Shown here piece by piece: positions 1 to 8,061 of a DNA stretch of 25,870 bases; positions within the stretch are counted from its first letter, which is position 1; every line of letters begins with the position of its first letter. The stretch is from assembly GCA_034440595.1 (NCBI GenBank), contig JAWXCH010000172.1:1-25870 (forward strand), read 5' to 3'. Source of the stretch: JAWXCH01 sp034440595. GTDB taxonomy: Bacteria > Planctomycetota > Planctomycetia > Pirellulales > JALHPA01. The translations under genes and the position numbers were made by a program. The notes beneath the pieces were generated by a model, which was given only the letters and a program-made list of their open reading frames with translations, was not told the DNA's origin and ran no database searches.

Positions 1-67
1 CGGAGTAGGGGCGGTTAGCTGACTGCTTAGGCTATACCTTCCAGCAGTTCGCAGATATTACGATCAG
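1..67. other. Left edge, no assignable gene
   Basis: All three forward frames hit stops within the first 21 bases, so at most a few terminal codons of an upstream plus-strand gene could be here. Nothing recognisable is seen. The intrinsic terminator that follows suggests that a plus-strand gene ends at or just before the left edge. Confidence 0.3.
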
Positions 68-103
68 CCACGGTTGAGGATAGACCTCAACCGTGGTTGT
101 TTT
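68..103 (+). terminator. Rho-independent terminator of the gene left of the window
   Basis: A perfect 12-bp stem, CCACGGTTGAGG (68-79) and CCTCAACCGTGG (85-96), with the 5-nt loop ATAGA, is followed directly by TTGTTTT (97-103). The T-tract is on the plus-strand side only, so it should stop transcription coming from the left. It also isolates the next gene from that upstream unit. Confidence 0.85.
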
Positions 104-234
104 CGTTTGATGCTAGCATGTAAGGGGACATTTCAGGATTCGTTGCAAATAAGGATTCTGGTATGCTGCCGCCTCTGCGGCCGGTCAAGTGCCGATGCCA
201 TTCGATCCTGGCGGCGTTTCATGGAGGATATCTG

Positions 235-1413
235 ATGTCTCATCATATTCGATTTTCGATAGTTGCACTGATCTTGGCTGCCGCGTCAGTTGGAATAGGC
301 AGTACATGCCATGCAGATTTCATGTGGAACTTTCAACTGGAAGCTTGCGTTCTCAACGCCACTGACATCGTGGTGGTCGAGCAGCAGGAAGAGGGCGTAG
401 TCGTCTTGGAGACCTGGCTGGGTGAGCTTCCGAAAGGAAAGATCCTCGGTATTACAGACCTGCCAACGACACCTTTCGTTTACACTCCACAGACCGCAAA
501 TTTGACGCAGGAAGAGCGTGACGCAAAGTCGGTACTCATCACCGGGCAGCGGATTGTTCTGTTCTTAGACCATGCGGTCTTAGCAGGGCCTGGATCGAGT
601 CGGCCGGAATGGCGAGGTGCCAATCGGCACCAGATGAAGATTTCTGCGATTTGGGTAGAGAGTAAGAGTCTGCATGCATTCACTCAGCAGTTTACTTCCT
701 GGAGCGATCTGCTTGCCAATCCGCTGAACTACGACGAGAAGCAGTTGCGAAAACTCGTCGACAACATGCTGGCACTCAGGTGGAAAATGACCGTGACGGC
801 AAATATTCAAGACCCCGCAAAGCGCGCCACAGCTTTGAAGAAAATTGCTGACTCCGACTGCTCGACTTTGCAAGCCACTGCTATTAAGGCGCTGGGTGTG
901 TGTGGCGAACCGGCGCTTCCGATACTAAGAGATCTCATTAGCCAACGCGGATTCCGAGGAGAGCTCGCACTAGACGCCATCGTTCCCGCAGCAGAGGGAA
1001 AAGCCTGCGAGGAACTTGTCACACTTCTTGAAAGTGAACAAAAATTTTGGAAGGAAAACGCAAGCAAATTGAAGGAAGCAGATTGGCTCGTGAAGTGCGA
1101 ACCAGACGAATACCGCTTCTTACTCTATTACCGCTATAAAATGACACAATCAATCTTACAAAAACTGAAAGTGCATCCGTCTCAGCCGGCGCGTGATGCG
1201 GCACTTTCATTGCGCAAATTCTGGCAAACGCTGCCAATGCCAAGCGCGAACCAGAAATGCCAGATGGTTGAAGTATGCAATCAGGTAATTAGCCCGGAGA
1301 AATCCAAATCAACAAGCTCAAGCGCGAATTTGCATTGGCCAACGCAGGCTAGCAGCGCGCCATCGAATTACCCGCGGTCACTTTATATCGGCGCACGAAA
1401 AAACGTCCGCTGA
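235..1413 (+). CDS. Secreted hypothetical protein with HEAT-like repeats
   Basis: No named family is recognised. The chosen start, ATG at 235, has GGAGG at 223-227 with 7-nt spacing and gives a 392-residue protein. The open frame extends upstream to an ATG at 163, which would put a non-secretory extension in front. The N-terminus is a classic signal peptide: a His/Arg start, a hydrophobic stretch around residues 7-20, and probable cleavage after STCHA near residue 27. An N-terminal domain of about 170 residues is followed by alpha-helical segments (for example ATAIKALGVCGEPALPILRD) that look like HEAT/armadillo-type repeats; such modules usually mediate protein contacts. It is probably exported. 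The last 30 or so residues are Ser/Asn/Pro-rich and not repeat-like. It converges on the minus-strand DUF2177 gene. Existence of the gene is fairly sure; its function is unknown. Confidence 0.75.
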   Translation: MSHHIRFSIVALILAAASVGIGSTCHADFMWNFQLEACVLNATDIVVVEQQEEGVVVLETWLGELPKGKILGITDLPTTPFVYTPQTANLTQEERDAKSVLITGQRIVLFLDHAVLAGPGSSRPEWRGANRHQMKISAIWVESKSLHAFTQQFTSWSDLLANPLNYDEKQLRKLVDNMLALRWKMTVTANIQDPAKRATALKKIADSDCSTLQATAIKALGVCGEPALPILRDLISQRGFRGELALDAIVPAAEGKACEELVTLLESEQKFWKENASKLKEADWLVKCEPDEYRFLLYYRYKMTQSILQKLKVHPSQPARDAALSLRKFWQTLPMPSANQKCQMVEVCNQVISPEKSKSTSSSANLHWPTQASSAPSNYPRSLYIGARKNVR

Positions 1414-1419
1414 TCGAAA

Positions 1420-1836
1420 TTACCCCTTCAGCCAGCCGTCCACATACCACGTGATAACACTGGTAATCGCGCATAGAGTGCAGCCCCAGGCGATATCGGC
1501 GATGGTCATTCGCACAGTCCATTTTTCGATCACGGCCAAGCTGGTCAGATCGTAAACCCCGTACACGACCAGGCCGAATAACGCGCCCCAGCCCAGCGCG
1601 TGCCAGAAGGTTGCATTGTCCTTCAGCAGTGGGCGTACAAAAATCAGGATGCCAGCCGGGATCAGCAGGTAGACCATGATCGCGGCTCCCCAGCGTGGGG
1701 CCAGCGAGCCGCCGGATCGGCGCGCCAGATCGCCGAGCTCCTGACTGTAAAAGTTCTTCATGATGACACCGAGCCAGAGCAAATCGATCATCAAAAAAAT
1801 CGGCAACACAATCAGGAACAGTTTGAGGCTATGCAT
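1420..1836 (-). CDS. DUF2177 family integral membrane protein
   Basis: A 138-residue, almost wholly hydrophobic protein with about four transmembrane helices. The first helix carries FLMIDLLWLG and a later part VVYGVYDLTSLAVIEKW, both typical of the DUF2177 family as I recall it. The start is taken as ATG at 1836, because AAAGG lies 7 nt upstream; the GTG one codon earlier is an alternative. It lies 96 bases downstream of the MerR-type regulator on the same strand, so the two are probably co-transcribed. DUF2177 proteins are often found near cyclopropane-synthase-like methyltransferase, DUF1365 and MerR/LitR genes, which fits the divergent operon here. The molecular role is unknown; a lipid- or membrane-related function is inferred from context only. 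Confidence 0.85.
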   Translation of the reverse strand: MHSLKLFLIVLPIFLMIDLLWLGVIMKNFYSQELGDLARRSGGSLAPRWGAAIMVYLLIPAGILIFVRPLLKDNATFWHALGWGALFGLVVYGVYDLTSLAVIEKWTVRMTIADIAWGCTLCAITSVITWYVDGWLKG

Positions 1837-1932
1837 CACGCTACCTTTTGTTGCAAGGAGAATCAGAATCGGTCGAGCCGATGCTGCCCGTTCAGTGAAA
1901 GTTGCCGTTCTGTTTCGCCGGATTCAATCTGG

Positions 1933-2829
1933 TCATTGTTTCTTAACTGCCGCGGCCTGAAACAACGTCTTGGCGAAACCCTCCAAGTGCTGCATCGTGT
2001 CGCCGTAAGCGGAATACGCCATTCGTTGCCGTAGGTCCTCTGTCAGCGCGCGACCTCCGACCACTAGCGCAGTGCCGTTGGCACCGCAAATTTCCGAAAG
2101 CTCTGCAAACTGAGTCACAAAGTCAATGTCATCGCGGATGTGCGAGACACTCAGCCAGAACACTTTTGGCCGCAAGTGTTGCACCGCTTTGACCAACGAC
2201 GCGATTGGAATCGATGTGCCTAGCGGAATGGTTTGAAAACCGAGATCACGCATCACGAGTTCGCACATGGCGGTTGGCAGCGAGTAGTTGTCACCTTCAA
2301 TGGTCCCCCCGATGGCCAACGGAGTGAGGGGAGGCACCGGTTGTAGCCTGCGCAATTCGATCAGAATTCTCTGTGTGATTTCGCAGCCGCGTCGTTCTTG
2401 ATAAACGTCTGCCTGATTGCAGGCCCAGCGTTCACCGATCTCGCGAAAGGCCAGCCCGATCAATTCGTCAAAGATTCGACTGAGAGGATGTTTAGCCAGG
2501 TATAGATCAAAGATGACCTGCCGCGCGGTCAGCTCGCTTCCGTCCAGTAACGCCTGCACGAGCAGTGCCACGGCGCTTTGTAGCCCGGCGGAGCCGGGTG
2601 CACTGTGCTGATTGATGGGAGGTAGCCCCAATAGCTCTGGATCGCCGACCGACAGCCCCCGCTCGCGGGCAAATTGGACGATATCGGCCAGGCGAATCTT
2701 GCGGTGGCCGCCAGCAGTGCGGGTGGTCTGAATCAGGCCTTGATCGCACCAGCGTTTCAACGAGGACTCGCTGACATCGATGGCACGCGCCGCCTGCCTA
2801 GGGGAGACGAGTTCGGAGGTTTTTTCCAT
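1933..2829 (-). CDS. MerR-family regulator with a B12-binding-type C-terminal domain lacking cobalt-ligand histidines
   Basis: A 298-residue protein. Residues 7-60 form a MerR-type winged helix (SPRQAARAIDVSESSLKRWC, then GGHRKIRL). Residues about 85-165 match the helical cobalamin-cap domain and 168-290 the Rossmann-like B12-binding fold, the layout of CarH/LitR photoreceptors. In CarH a W-x9-E-H motif and a later His ligate or contact adenosylcobalamin. Here W135 and E145 are kept, but the adjacent position is R146. The GDxHxxG motif reads GDNYSLP (179-185), with Tyr182 in place of His. B12 sensing by the usual His-on mode is therefore unlikely, and it may sense something else or act as a constitutive DNA binder. 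It is divergent from the lipid-modification operon and probably represses both itself and that operon. Start ATG at 2829; the ribosome site is weak (GGTGA). Confidence 0.9.
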   Translation of the reverse strand: MEKTSELVSPRQAARAIDVSESSLKRWCDQGLIQTTRTAGGHRKIRLADIVQFARERGLSVGDPELLGLPPINQHSAPGSAGLQSAVALLVQALLDGSELTARQVIFDLYLAKHPLSRIFDELIGLAFREIGERWACNQADVYQERRGCEITQRILIELRRLQPVPPLTPLAIGGTIEGDNYSLPTAMCELVMRDLGFQTIPLGTSIPIASLVKAVQHLRPKVFWLSVSHIRDDIDFVTQFAELSEICGANGTALVVGGRALTEDLRQRMAYSAYGDTMQHLEGFAKTLFQAAAVKKQ

Positions 2830-2852
2830 ATTTCACCAGCCACTAAAAAAGC

Positions 2853-2893
2853 CGATTTGAACGAATTATACCATTCAGCACGTGTCCTGGCCA
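2853..2893 (-). promoter_or_regulatory. Promoter and candidate operator of the MerR-type gene
   Basis: Read on the minus strand, TGGCCA (2893-2888) is followed after exactly 17 nt by a consensus TATAAT (2870-2865). The element CGTTCAAATCG (2863-2853) lies immediately downstream, over the expected start point. Its plus-strand reading, CGATTTGAACG, recurs exactly at 2983-2993 at the divergent promoter, which suggests a shared operator and autoregulation. The promoter elements are seen directly; the regulator assignment is inferred. Confidence 0.6.
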
Positions 2894-2946
2894 GCTAAAT
2901 TCCACTTGCGTTCTGCCGCAAAATGCGAATATATCGGATTTCGAGC

Positions 2947-2999
2947 TTGCCATTGCTGGGTCTAAGAGATAACATAAATGGACGATTTGAACGTTTCAA
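2947..2999 (+). promoter_or_regulatory. Promoter and candidate operator of the lipid-modification operon
   Basis: TTGCCA (2947-2952), a 17-nt spacer and TAACAT (2970-2975) form a good sigma70-type promoter. Downstream lies CGATTTGAACG (2983-2993), identical to the copy at 2853-2863. Here it is part of a palindrome, TTGAA-CGT-TTCAA (2987-2999). The palindrome covers the expected start region and touches the ribosome-binding AAGG (2998-3001), so a bound protein would block initiation. Repression by the divergent MerR-type protein is the simplest inference. Confidence 0.6.
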
Positions 3000-3008
3000 G
3001 GTGTTTCC

Positions 3009-3422
3009 ATGATCGAACTCTACATCGCCGATTGTCCGCCGCCGCTGCCCGATTGGCAGGTCGAGGTCTTTTTTGACGGGGACTGCCCCTTCTGCTGCCG
3101 CGAGATTGCCTGGCTGCGTCGCAGGGATAAGCGGGGAAGGATCAACTTTGTGGACATTGCTGATGCAGAGTTCTCGCCCGCGACCTTGGGGGTCACACAT
3201 GACGATCTGATGGCTGAAATACATGGCCGCCTGCCGGATGGAACCCTGCTCCGCGGAGTCGAGGTCTTTCGGCAACTATATACGGCGGTCGGTTTCACGC
3301 CGATCGTTGCTGCCACCCGGCTGCCGGGCATCAAGCAGGTGGTCGAGCTTGGCTACCGGATATTCGCTCGCAATCGCTTGCGGCTGACGGGTCGCTGCAC
3401 CACCGAATGCAAGGTGAGGTAA
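3009..3422 (+). CDS. DCC-family (DUF393) thiol-disulfide oxidoreductase-like protein
   Basis: A 137-residue protein with the family signature near the N-terminus, VFFDGDCPFC (about residues 21-30): the D-G-x-C-x-x-C motif that resembles a thioredoxin active site. A C-terminal part rich in basic residues (YRIFARNRLRLTGRC) is also typical. The start ATG has AAGG at 2998-3001, 7 nt upstream. It is the first gene of the operon and ends 6 nt before the flavoprotein gene. DCC proteins are often encoded beside DUF1365, CFA-like methyltransferase and flavin amine-oxidase-like genes. A role in thiol redox chemistry is suggested by the CxxC pair, but the substrate is unknown. Confidence 0.88.
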   Translation: MIELYIADCPPPLPDWQVEVFFDGDCPFCCREIAWLRRRDKRGRINFVDIADAEFSPATLGVTHDDLMAEIHGRLPDGTLLRGVEVFRQLYTAVGFTPIVAATRLPGIKQVVELGYRIFARNRLRLTGRCTTECKVR

Positions 3423-3428
3423 GCTGCC

Positions 3429-4721
3429 ATGAAGATCGCCATCATCGGAGGGGGAATATCTGGCCTGGTAGCAGCCTACCGGTTGCATGCACAGCACGAG
3501 ATTACGCTGTTCGAGGCCAACGACTACCCGGGGGGCCACACGAATACTGTTGAAGTAAGTCTCGATGGAGAGAACCTTGCAATCGACACCGGGTTCATCG
3601 TGTTCAATGATTGGACGTATCCACGGTTCATTCAGTTAATGAAAGAGCTGAAGGTTGCGTCACAGCCGACAACCATGAGTTTCAGCGTGAGCGATCCGCA
3701 AACTGGGCTGGAGTACAATGGCCACTCGCTCAACTCATTGTTTGCGCAGCGGCGGAATCTGTTGCGGCCGGCGTTTTATCGAATGTTGCTGGACATACTG
3801 CGGTTCAACCGTGAAGCGTGTCGGCTGATGGCGGAAGTCGACGACGGTATGACCGTGGGTGAATTTCTGAGACAACACGGTTATTCGGAAATCTTTACGG
3901 ATAAATACCTGCTGCCGATGGGAGCGGCGATCTGGTCCTGCCCGATTGGCAAGTTTTTGCAATTTCCCATTCGATTCATCATCGAGTTCTACCGCAATCA
4001 TGGCTTGCTTAGTGTGCTTCATCGCCCGACGTGGCGCGTGATTGAGGGTGGATCGCAGACGTACGTTCGGGCAATGACGCGCGGCTTTCGCAACCGGATC
4101 CGTTTGAATTCGCCGGTTCAGAGTGTCCGCCGTCATCCGGATCGTGTGGAAATACAGACTCATGGCGCTGCCGAATCCTTTGACCGTGTGATTTTCGCCT
4201 GCCATAGCGATCAGGCGCTGGCAATACTTGGCCACGGCGCAACCGTAGCTGAACGGGAAATCCTCGGTGAGTTTCCGTACGAGAAGAACACGGCCGTACT
4301 GCACACGGATACCTCGCTATTGCCGCATTCACGCCGCGCCTGGGCCAGTTGGAACTACCGGTTGAGCGGCGACGATCAGGCACCGGCTAGCGTTACTTAC
4401 AACATGAACATTCTGCAGAACTTGCGGTCGAAGCACACTTTCTGTTTGACGTTGAATCACGAGGCGAGCATCTCTCCTGAACGGATCTTGCGCAGGTTTA
4501 CCTATTCGCACCCGGTGTTTACTACGCGACGCGCGCTTGCTCAGTCGCGACATGCCGAACTGCTGGGTAGAAATCGCAGTTCGTTCTGCGGGGCGTACTG
4601 GGGTAATGGATTTCACGAGGAAGGGGTCAAAAGTGCGCTGGCGGTTGTAGAGGCGATCGATGATCCCGCGATGGTTGCCGACTCGGTTGAACGGGCACTT
4701 GCCAGCGGGGTGCGAACATGA
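3429..4721 (+). CDS. NAD(P)/FAD-dependent amine-oxidase-like oxidoreductase
   Basis: A 430-residue flavoprotein. The N-terminus is a Rossmann dinucleotide-binding motif, IIGGGISGLVAAYRL, with GxGxxG at residues 7-12 and the ribose-binding Glu at about residue 29 (LFEAN). This is followed by the GG-H-T stretch (YPGGHTNTV) usual in this subgroup. The C-terminal FAD-closing segment, CGAYWGNGFHEEGVKSAL, lies near residue 395. These proteins of the COG2907 type are annotated as flavin-containing amine oxidases, but in this context they probably act on fatty acyl chains, for example desaturating or isomerising a bond before or after methylation. GAGG lies upstream of the ATG. Its stop overlaps the start of the DUF1365 gene (ATGA at 4718-4721), which suggests translational coupling. 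Confidence 0.92.
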   Translation: MKIAIIGGGISGLVAAYRLHAQHEITLFEANDYPGGHTNTVEVSLDGENLAIDTGFIVFNDWTYPRFIQLMKELKVASQPTTMSFSVSDPQTGLEYNGHSLNSLFAQRRNLLRPAFYRMLLDILRFNREACRLMAEVDDGMTVGEFLRQHGYSEIFTDKYLLPMGAAIWSCPIGKFLQFPIRFIIEFYRNHGLLSVLHRPTWRVIEGGSQTYVRAMTRGFRNRIRLNSPVQSVRRHPDRVEIQTHGAAESFDRVIFACHSDQALAILGHGATVAEREILGEFPYEKNTAVLHTDTSLLPHSRRAWASWNYRLSGDDQAPASVTYNMNILQNLRSKHTFCLTLNHEASISPERILRRFTYSHPVFTTRRALAQSRHAELLGRNRSSFCGAYWGNGFHEEGVKSALAVVEAIDDPAMVADSVERALASGVRT

Positions 4722-5554
4722 GCATGCACAGTTGCATTTACGAAGGGCATGTCCGCCATCGGCGATACACTCCCCTGCTGCACCAGTTTCGTCAGCGATT
4801 GTGCCTGCTGTACATCGATCTGGATGAGCTACCGCAACTATTTCGTCGGCGCTGGCTGTGGTCGGCCAAGCGACTGAACCTGGCCTGGTTTCGACGCGCC
4901 GACCATTTGGGGCCGGCGGATCAACCGCTGGCTGAGTCCGTGCGTCGTTTAATCCAAGAACGCACCGGACGCACACACATTGGCCCGATCCGCCTGTTGA
5001 CGCAACTGCGGTATTTCGGCGTCGCGATGAACCCGATCTGCCTCTACTACTGCTTTGATCCAAGTGAGCAGTTGCAGTTTGTCGTCGCCGAGGTCACGAA
5101 CACCCCCTGGAATGAGCAACATTGTTATGTGCTGCAGATAGACGTAACAGAAACAGTTAACTTCACCGCGAATGTAACCAAGGCGATGCATGTGTCGCCG
5201 TTCTTTGGAATGGAGTTTGATTATCTGTTTCGACTGAGTACACCGGGTGAACGGCTGACGGTCCACTTGGAGAATCATTCGCATGCTCAACCGGCAAACA
5301 AGGCATTCGATGCCACGCTGGAACTAATTCGTCGCCCGCTCAACGGCAGGGAGCTAGCGCGAGTGCTGTATCGCTATCCGCTGATGACCTTGCAGGTCCT
5401 GATCGGCATTTACTGGCAGGCGTTTCGTTTATGGATGAAACGCGTACCGTTTGTGCCTCATCCAGAGGTTCCATCGAATGCAGCGGCCGCCGATTCGACA
5501 GCAGAAGCAGCGCCCACGAAATCAATCCATCATTCACATGAGCTCGTCCGATAG
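4718..5554 (+). CDS. DUF1365 family protein
   Basis: A 278-residue protein recognised by the DUF1365 pattern: MHSCIYEGHVRHRRYTP at the start, the central LLTQLRYFGVAMNPICLYYC, and EVTNTPWNEQHCYVL. The start overlaps the previous stop by 4 nt. The last 25 or so residues are Ala/Ser-rich and not conserved-looking. DUF1365 genes almost always sit between a COG2907-type flavoprotein and a CFA-synthase-like methyltransferase, exactly as here, and are thought to take part in modification of membrane fatty acids. No catalytic mechanism is established as far as I know. Family assignment is firm; the function is inferred from context. Confidence 0.92.
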   Translation: MSMHSCIYEGHVRHRRYTPLLHQFRQRLCLLYIDLDELPQLFRRRWLWSAKRLNLAWFRRADHLGPADQPLAESVRRLIQERTGRTHIGPIRLLTQLRYFGVAMNPICLYYCFDPSEQLQFVVAEVTNTPWNEQHCYVLQIDVTETVNFTANVTKAMHVSPFFGMEFDYLFRLSTPGERLTVHLENHSHAQPANKAFDATLELIRRPLNGRELARVLYRYPLMTLQVLIGIYWQAFRLWMKRVPFVPHPEVPSNAAAADSTAEAAPTKSIHHSHELVR

Positions 5555-5582
5555 ACCTGTCCTACAGCTTAAGAGAATTGCC

Positions 5583-6962
5583 ATGTCTCAAGCGAATATT
5601 ACTGAGCGACATAAAGCGCCAGCTAACTGGCTGGACCGCCGGGCACGCAGTCTGGTGATCGGAAAGTTGCGGGACTTGGCCTTTGGTCAGATCGTGTTAC
5701 ACGATTCCGAAGGGACGGTACTGCTTGGTCAGCCGTCTGTCGTACAAGCGAACTTGTATGTGCATCAGCCTCGTTTCTATCGCCATGCGATTCTGGGTGG
5801 GACACTGGCCGTGGCCGAGTCCTACTTGCGCGGCGACTGGGACTGTGATGATCTGACGGCGCTGTTTCGGATTTTTGTGCGTAATCGACAAACTTCTGGA
5901 CGGTTTGACCGTGGACTGGCGCGGCTGGGTGGTTTTGCGCACCGTTTGTTTCATCGCTGGCATGCAAACAGCCGAACCGGGAGCCGCCGGAATATCGGTG
6001 CCCACTACGATCTGGGGAATGATTTCTTTCGTCTCTGGCTGGACGACACACTGGCCTATTCCAGCGGTATATTTCCGACCGCTGCGGCGACGATGCAAGA
6101 GGCCTCGGTGGAAAAGTTTGATCGCGTCTGCCGCATGTTGAGGCTGCGCGCTACGGATCAGGTGCTGGAGATCGGCTCGGGCTGGGGAGGTTTTGCCATC
6201 CACGCCGCCAAGAACTATGGCTGTCATGTAACAACAACGACGATTTCCAAGGAGCAGTTTGACTTTGTGCAGCAACGGATCAACGCCGAGGGGATTTCTG
6301 ATCGCATTCAGCTTTTACAGCGCGACTATCGGGAACTGAAAGGGCAATTCGACAAATTGGTCTCGATTGAAATGATCGAGGCGGTCGGCCATGAGTACCT
6401 GGATCAGTATTTTGGCCAGTGCAGTTCGTTACTCAAGCCAGACGGGTCGCTGTTTCTGCAGGCGATTGTCATGCCCGAGCATAGCTACGGGCCGTATCTG
6501 AAGTCGGTCGACTTTATCCAGCGCTATGTGTTTCCGGGTGGCTGTCTGCCTTCGCTGGGGGCAATCATGGGATCGGTGGGACGGAGTACGGACCTGCGAC
6601 TCGTCCAAGCTGATGATTTTGCACCACATTACGCAGAAACGTTGCGACGGTGGAGAGCGGCTTTTGGCAATCAGCTAGACCAAGTCCGACAGCAAGGGTA
6701 TTCGGATGAGTTCATTCGCTTGTGGAACTATTACCTTTGTTATTGCGAGGCGGCCTTTGAAGAGCGACATGTCGGGGTGCTGCAAGTCCAGTTCAATAAA
6801 CCGCTGTGCCGCGACGATGCGATGGACTTTACACCGACGGTGACCACGCCGCACGAGGTAGAGGTTCGCCGATCCAACGAGTACAGCAGCAGCAATGAAA
6901 TAAGCAGTACAGAGCGGCCAGCAGTTCAGAGCATCCGTGAACGATCCTTCTGTCAGCAATAG
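5583..6962 (+). CDS. Cyclopropane-fatty-acyl-phospholipid synthase-like SAM methyltransferase
   Basis: A 459-residue class I methyltransferase of the COG2230 group. An N-terminal lipid-associating region is followed by HYDLGNDFF (141-149), the SAM motif EIGSGWGG (196-203), and SIEMIEAVG (261-269), whose second Glu matches the bicarbonate-coordinating Glu of CFA synthases. True CFA and mycolate synthases have YSC at the active-site loop; here it is YSSG (159-162), so the Cys is Ser. This suggests a related methylation, such as methyl or methylene addition to an unsaturated acyl chain, rather than strict cyclopropanation. A tail of about 55 residues follows the conserved core. The start was chosen at 5583 (AAGAGA at 5571-5576); earlier in-frame ATGs at 5451 and 5538 would overlap the DUF1365 gene or add an unconserved extension. 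Confidence 0.9.
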   Translation: MSQANITERHKAPANWLDRRARSLVIGKLRDLAFGQIVLHDSEGTVLLGQPSVVQANLYVHQPRFYRHAILGGTLAVAESYLRGDWDCDDLTALFRIFVRNRQTSGRFDRGLARLGGFAHRLFHRWHANSRTGSRRNIGAHYDLGNDFFRLWLDDTLAYSSGIFPTAAATMQEASVEKFDRVCRMLRLRATDQVLEIGSGWGGFAIHAAKNYGCHVTTTTISKEQFDFVQQRINAEGISDRIQLLQRDYRELKGQFDKLVSIEMIEAVGHEYLDQYFGQCSSLLKPDGSLFLQAIVMPEHSYGPYLKSVDFIQRYVFPGGCLPSLGAIMGSVGRSTDLRLVQADDFAPHYAETLRRWRAAFGNQLDQVRQQGYSDEFIRLWNYYLCYCEAAFEERHVGVLQVQFNKPLCRDDAMDFTPTVTTPHEVEVRRSNEYSSSNEISSTERPAVQSIRERSFCQQ

Positions 6963-6976
6963 AACGAAAGGCAACC

Positions 6977-8050
6977 ATGAGTATCATCGCCAGTGGCATT
7001 GAAGCCGTAGAGCGCGGGCTGGTTCCTGACCTGATGACGCGGCTGGCCATTCGCCAGCTATGTCGCAAGCGACTGCAAACGACGCAGAACAGCCTGCTGC
7101 AGAGCGGCGGAGAGTCCAACTCCGAGTTAGTGCAACAGATTCGGACTGGAGCGATTGCAATTGCAACGGACCAGGCCAATCAGCAGCACTACGAATTGCC
7201 GGCCGAGTTCTTTCAAACGGTGCTGGGACCGCAGCATAAATACAGTTGCTGTTACTTTGCGGATGATCGCACGACGCTGAGTGAAGCAGAAATTGCGGCT
7301 TTGGAGATAACTTGCCAGCGCGCAGAATTGGCCAACGGTCAGGAGATCCTGGAGCTAGGTTGCGGTTGGGGATCGCTGTCGCTCTGGATGGCCGAGCGGT
7401 TTCCAGGTAGTCGAATTGTTGCTGTGACCAATTCGACTGTCCAGCGACAGTATATAGAGAACGAAGTCCGTATTCGCGGCCTGGACAATTTGAGTGTCGT
7501 ACTGTCCGATATGAATCACTTTGATCCAAGCGGAATGCAATTCGACAGAGTCGTCTCCGTGGAAATGTTCGAGCACATGCGGAACTACGAGCTGCTGCTG
7601 CATCGCATTGCCAGTTGGCTGAAGCCCGCGGGGAAGCTATTCGTGCATGTATTTTGTCATCGCACATTGAGCTATGCCTTTGAAACCGAGGGGACCGATA
7701 ACTGGATGGGGCGTTACTTCTTCACAGGCGGAATAATGCCGTCAGCGGACCTGCTGCCGCAATTTAATCGTGATTTGACCGTCACCAGACAATATGCCTG
7801 GAACGGTCAGCATTATCAGCGCACCGCCGAGGCCTGGCTGAGCAATCTGGATGCACGCCGCGCCGAGGTGTTGCCGATACTTAGCAAGGCCTATGGTTCT
7901 GAGCAGGCGCGACGCTGGTTAAATCGCTGGCGGATGTTCTTTCTGGCAGTGGTGGAGTTGTTTGGCTACGACAATGGCGAACAGTGGTATGTGTCGCATT
8001 ATCTACTGGAACATACTTCGCGTGCGACGCGAGACTCCATTTCAGTCTAA
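6977..8050 (+). CDS. Second CFA/coclaurine N-methyltransferase-like SAM methyltransferase
   Basis: A 357-residue protein, clearly diverged from its neighbour. It has HYELP (71-75), the active-site loop YSCCY (89-93) with the Cys retained, the SAM motif ELGCGWGS (126-133), and VEMFEHM (195-201). The C-terminal half, with WMGRYFFTGGIMPSADLLP and WRMFFLAVVELFGY, closely resembles plant coclaurine N-methyltransferases as I remember them; that family shares ancestry with CFA synthases. The substrate could therefore be an acyl chain or an amine. A head-group amine in a membrane lipid is one possibility, but this is speculation. The gene lies 14 nt after the first methyltransferase, with AAAGG before the ATG, and 11 nt before the DUF1295 gene. 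Confidence 0.88.
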   Translation: MSIIASGIEAVERGLVPDLMTRLAIRQLCRKRLQTTQNSLLQSGGESNSELVQQIRTGAIAIATDQANQQHYELPAEFFQTVLGPQHKYSCCYFADDRTTLSEAEIAALEITCQRAELANGQEILELGCGWGSLSLWMAERFPGSRIVAVTNSTVQRQYIENEVRIRGLDNLSVVLSDMNHFDPSGMQFDRVVSVEMFEHMRNYELLLHRIASWLKPAGKLFVHVFCHRTLSYAFETEGTDNWMGRYFFTGGIMPSADLLPQFNRDLTVTRQYAWNGQHYQRTAEAWLSNLDARRAEVLPILSKAYGSEQARRWLNRWRMFFLAVVELFGYDNGEQWYVSHYLLEHTSRATRDSISV

Positions 8051-8061
8051 CCGAGCACCTC

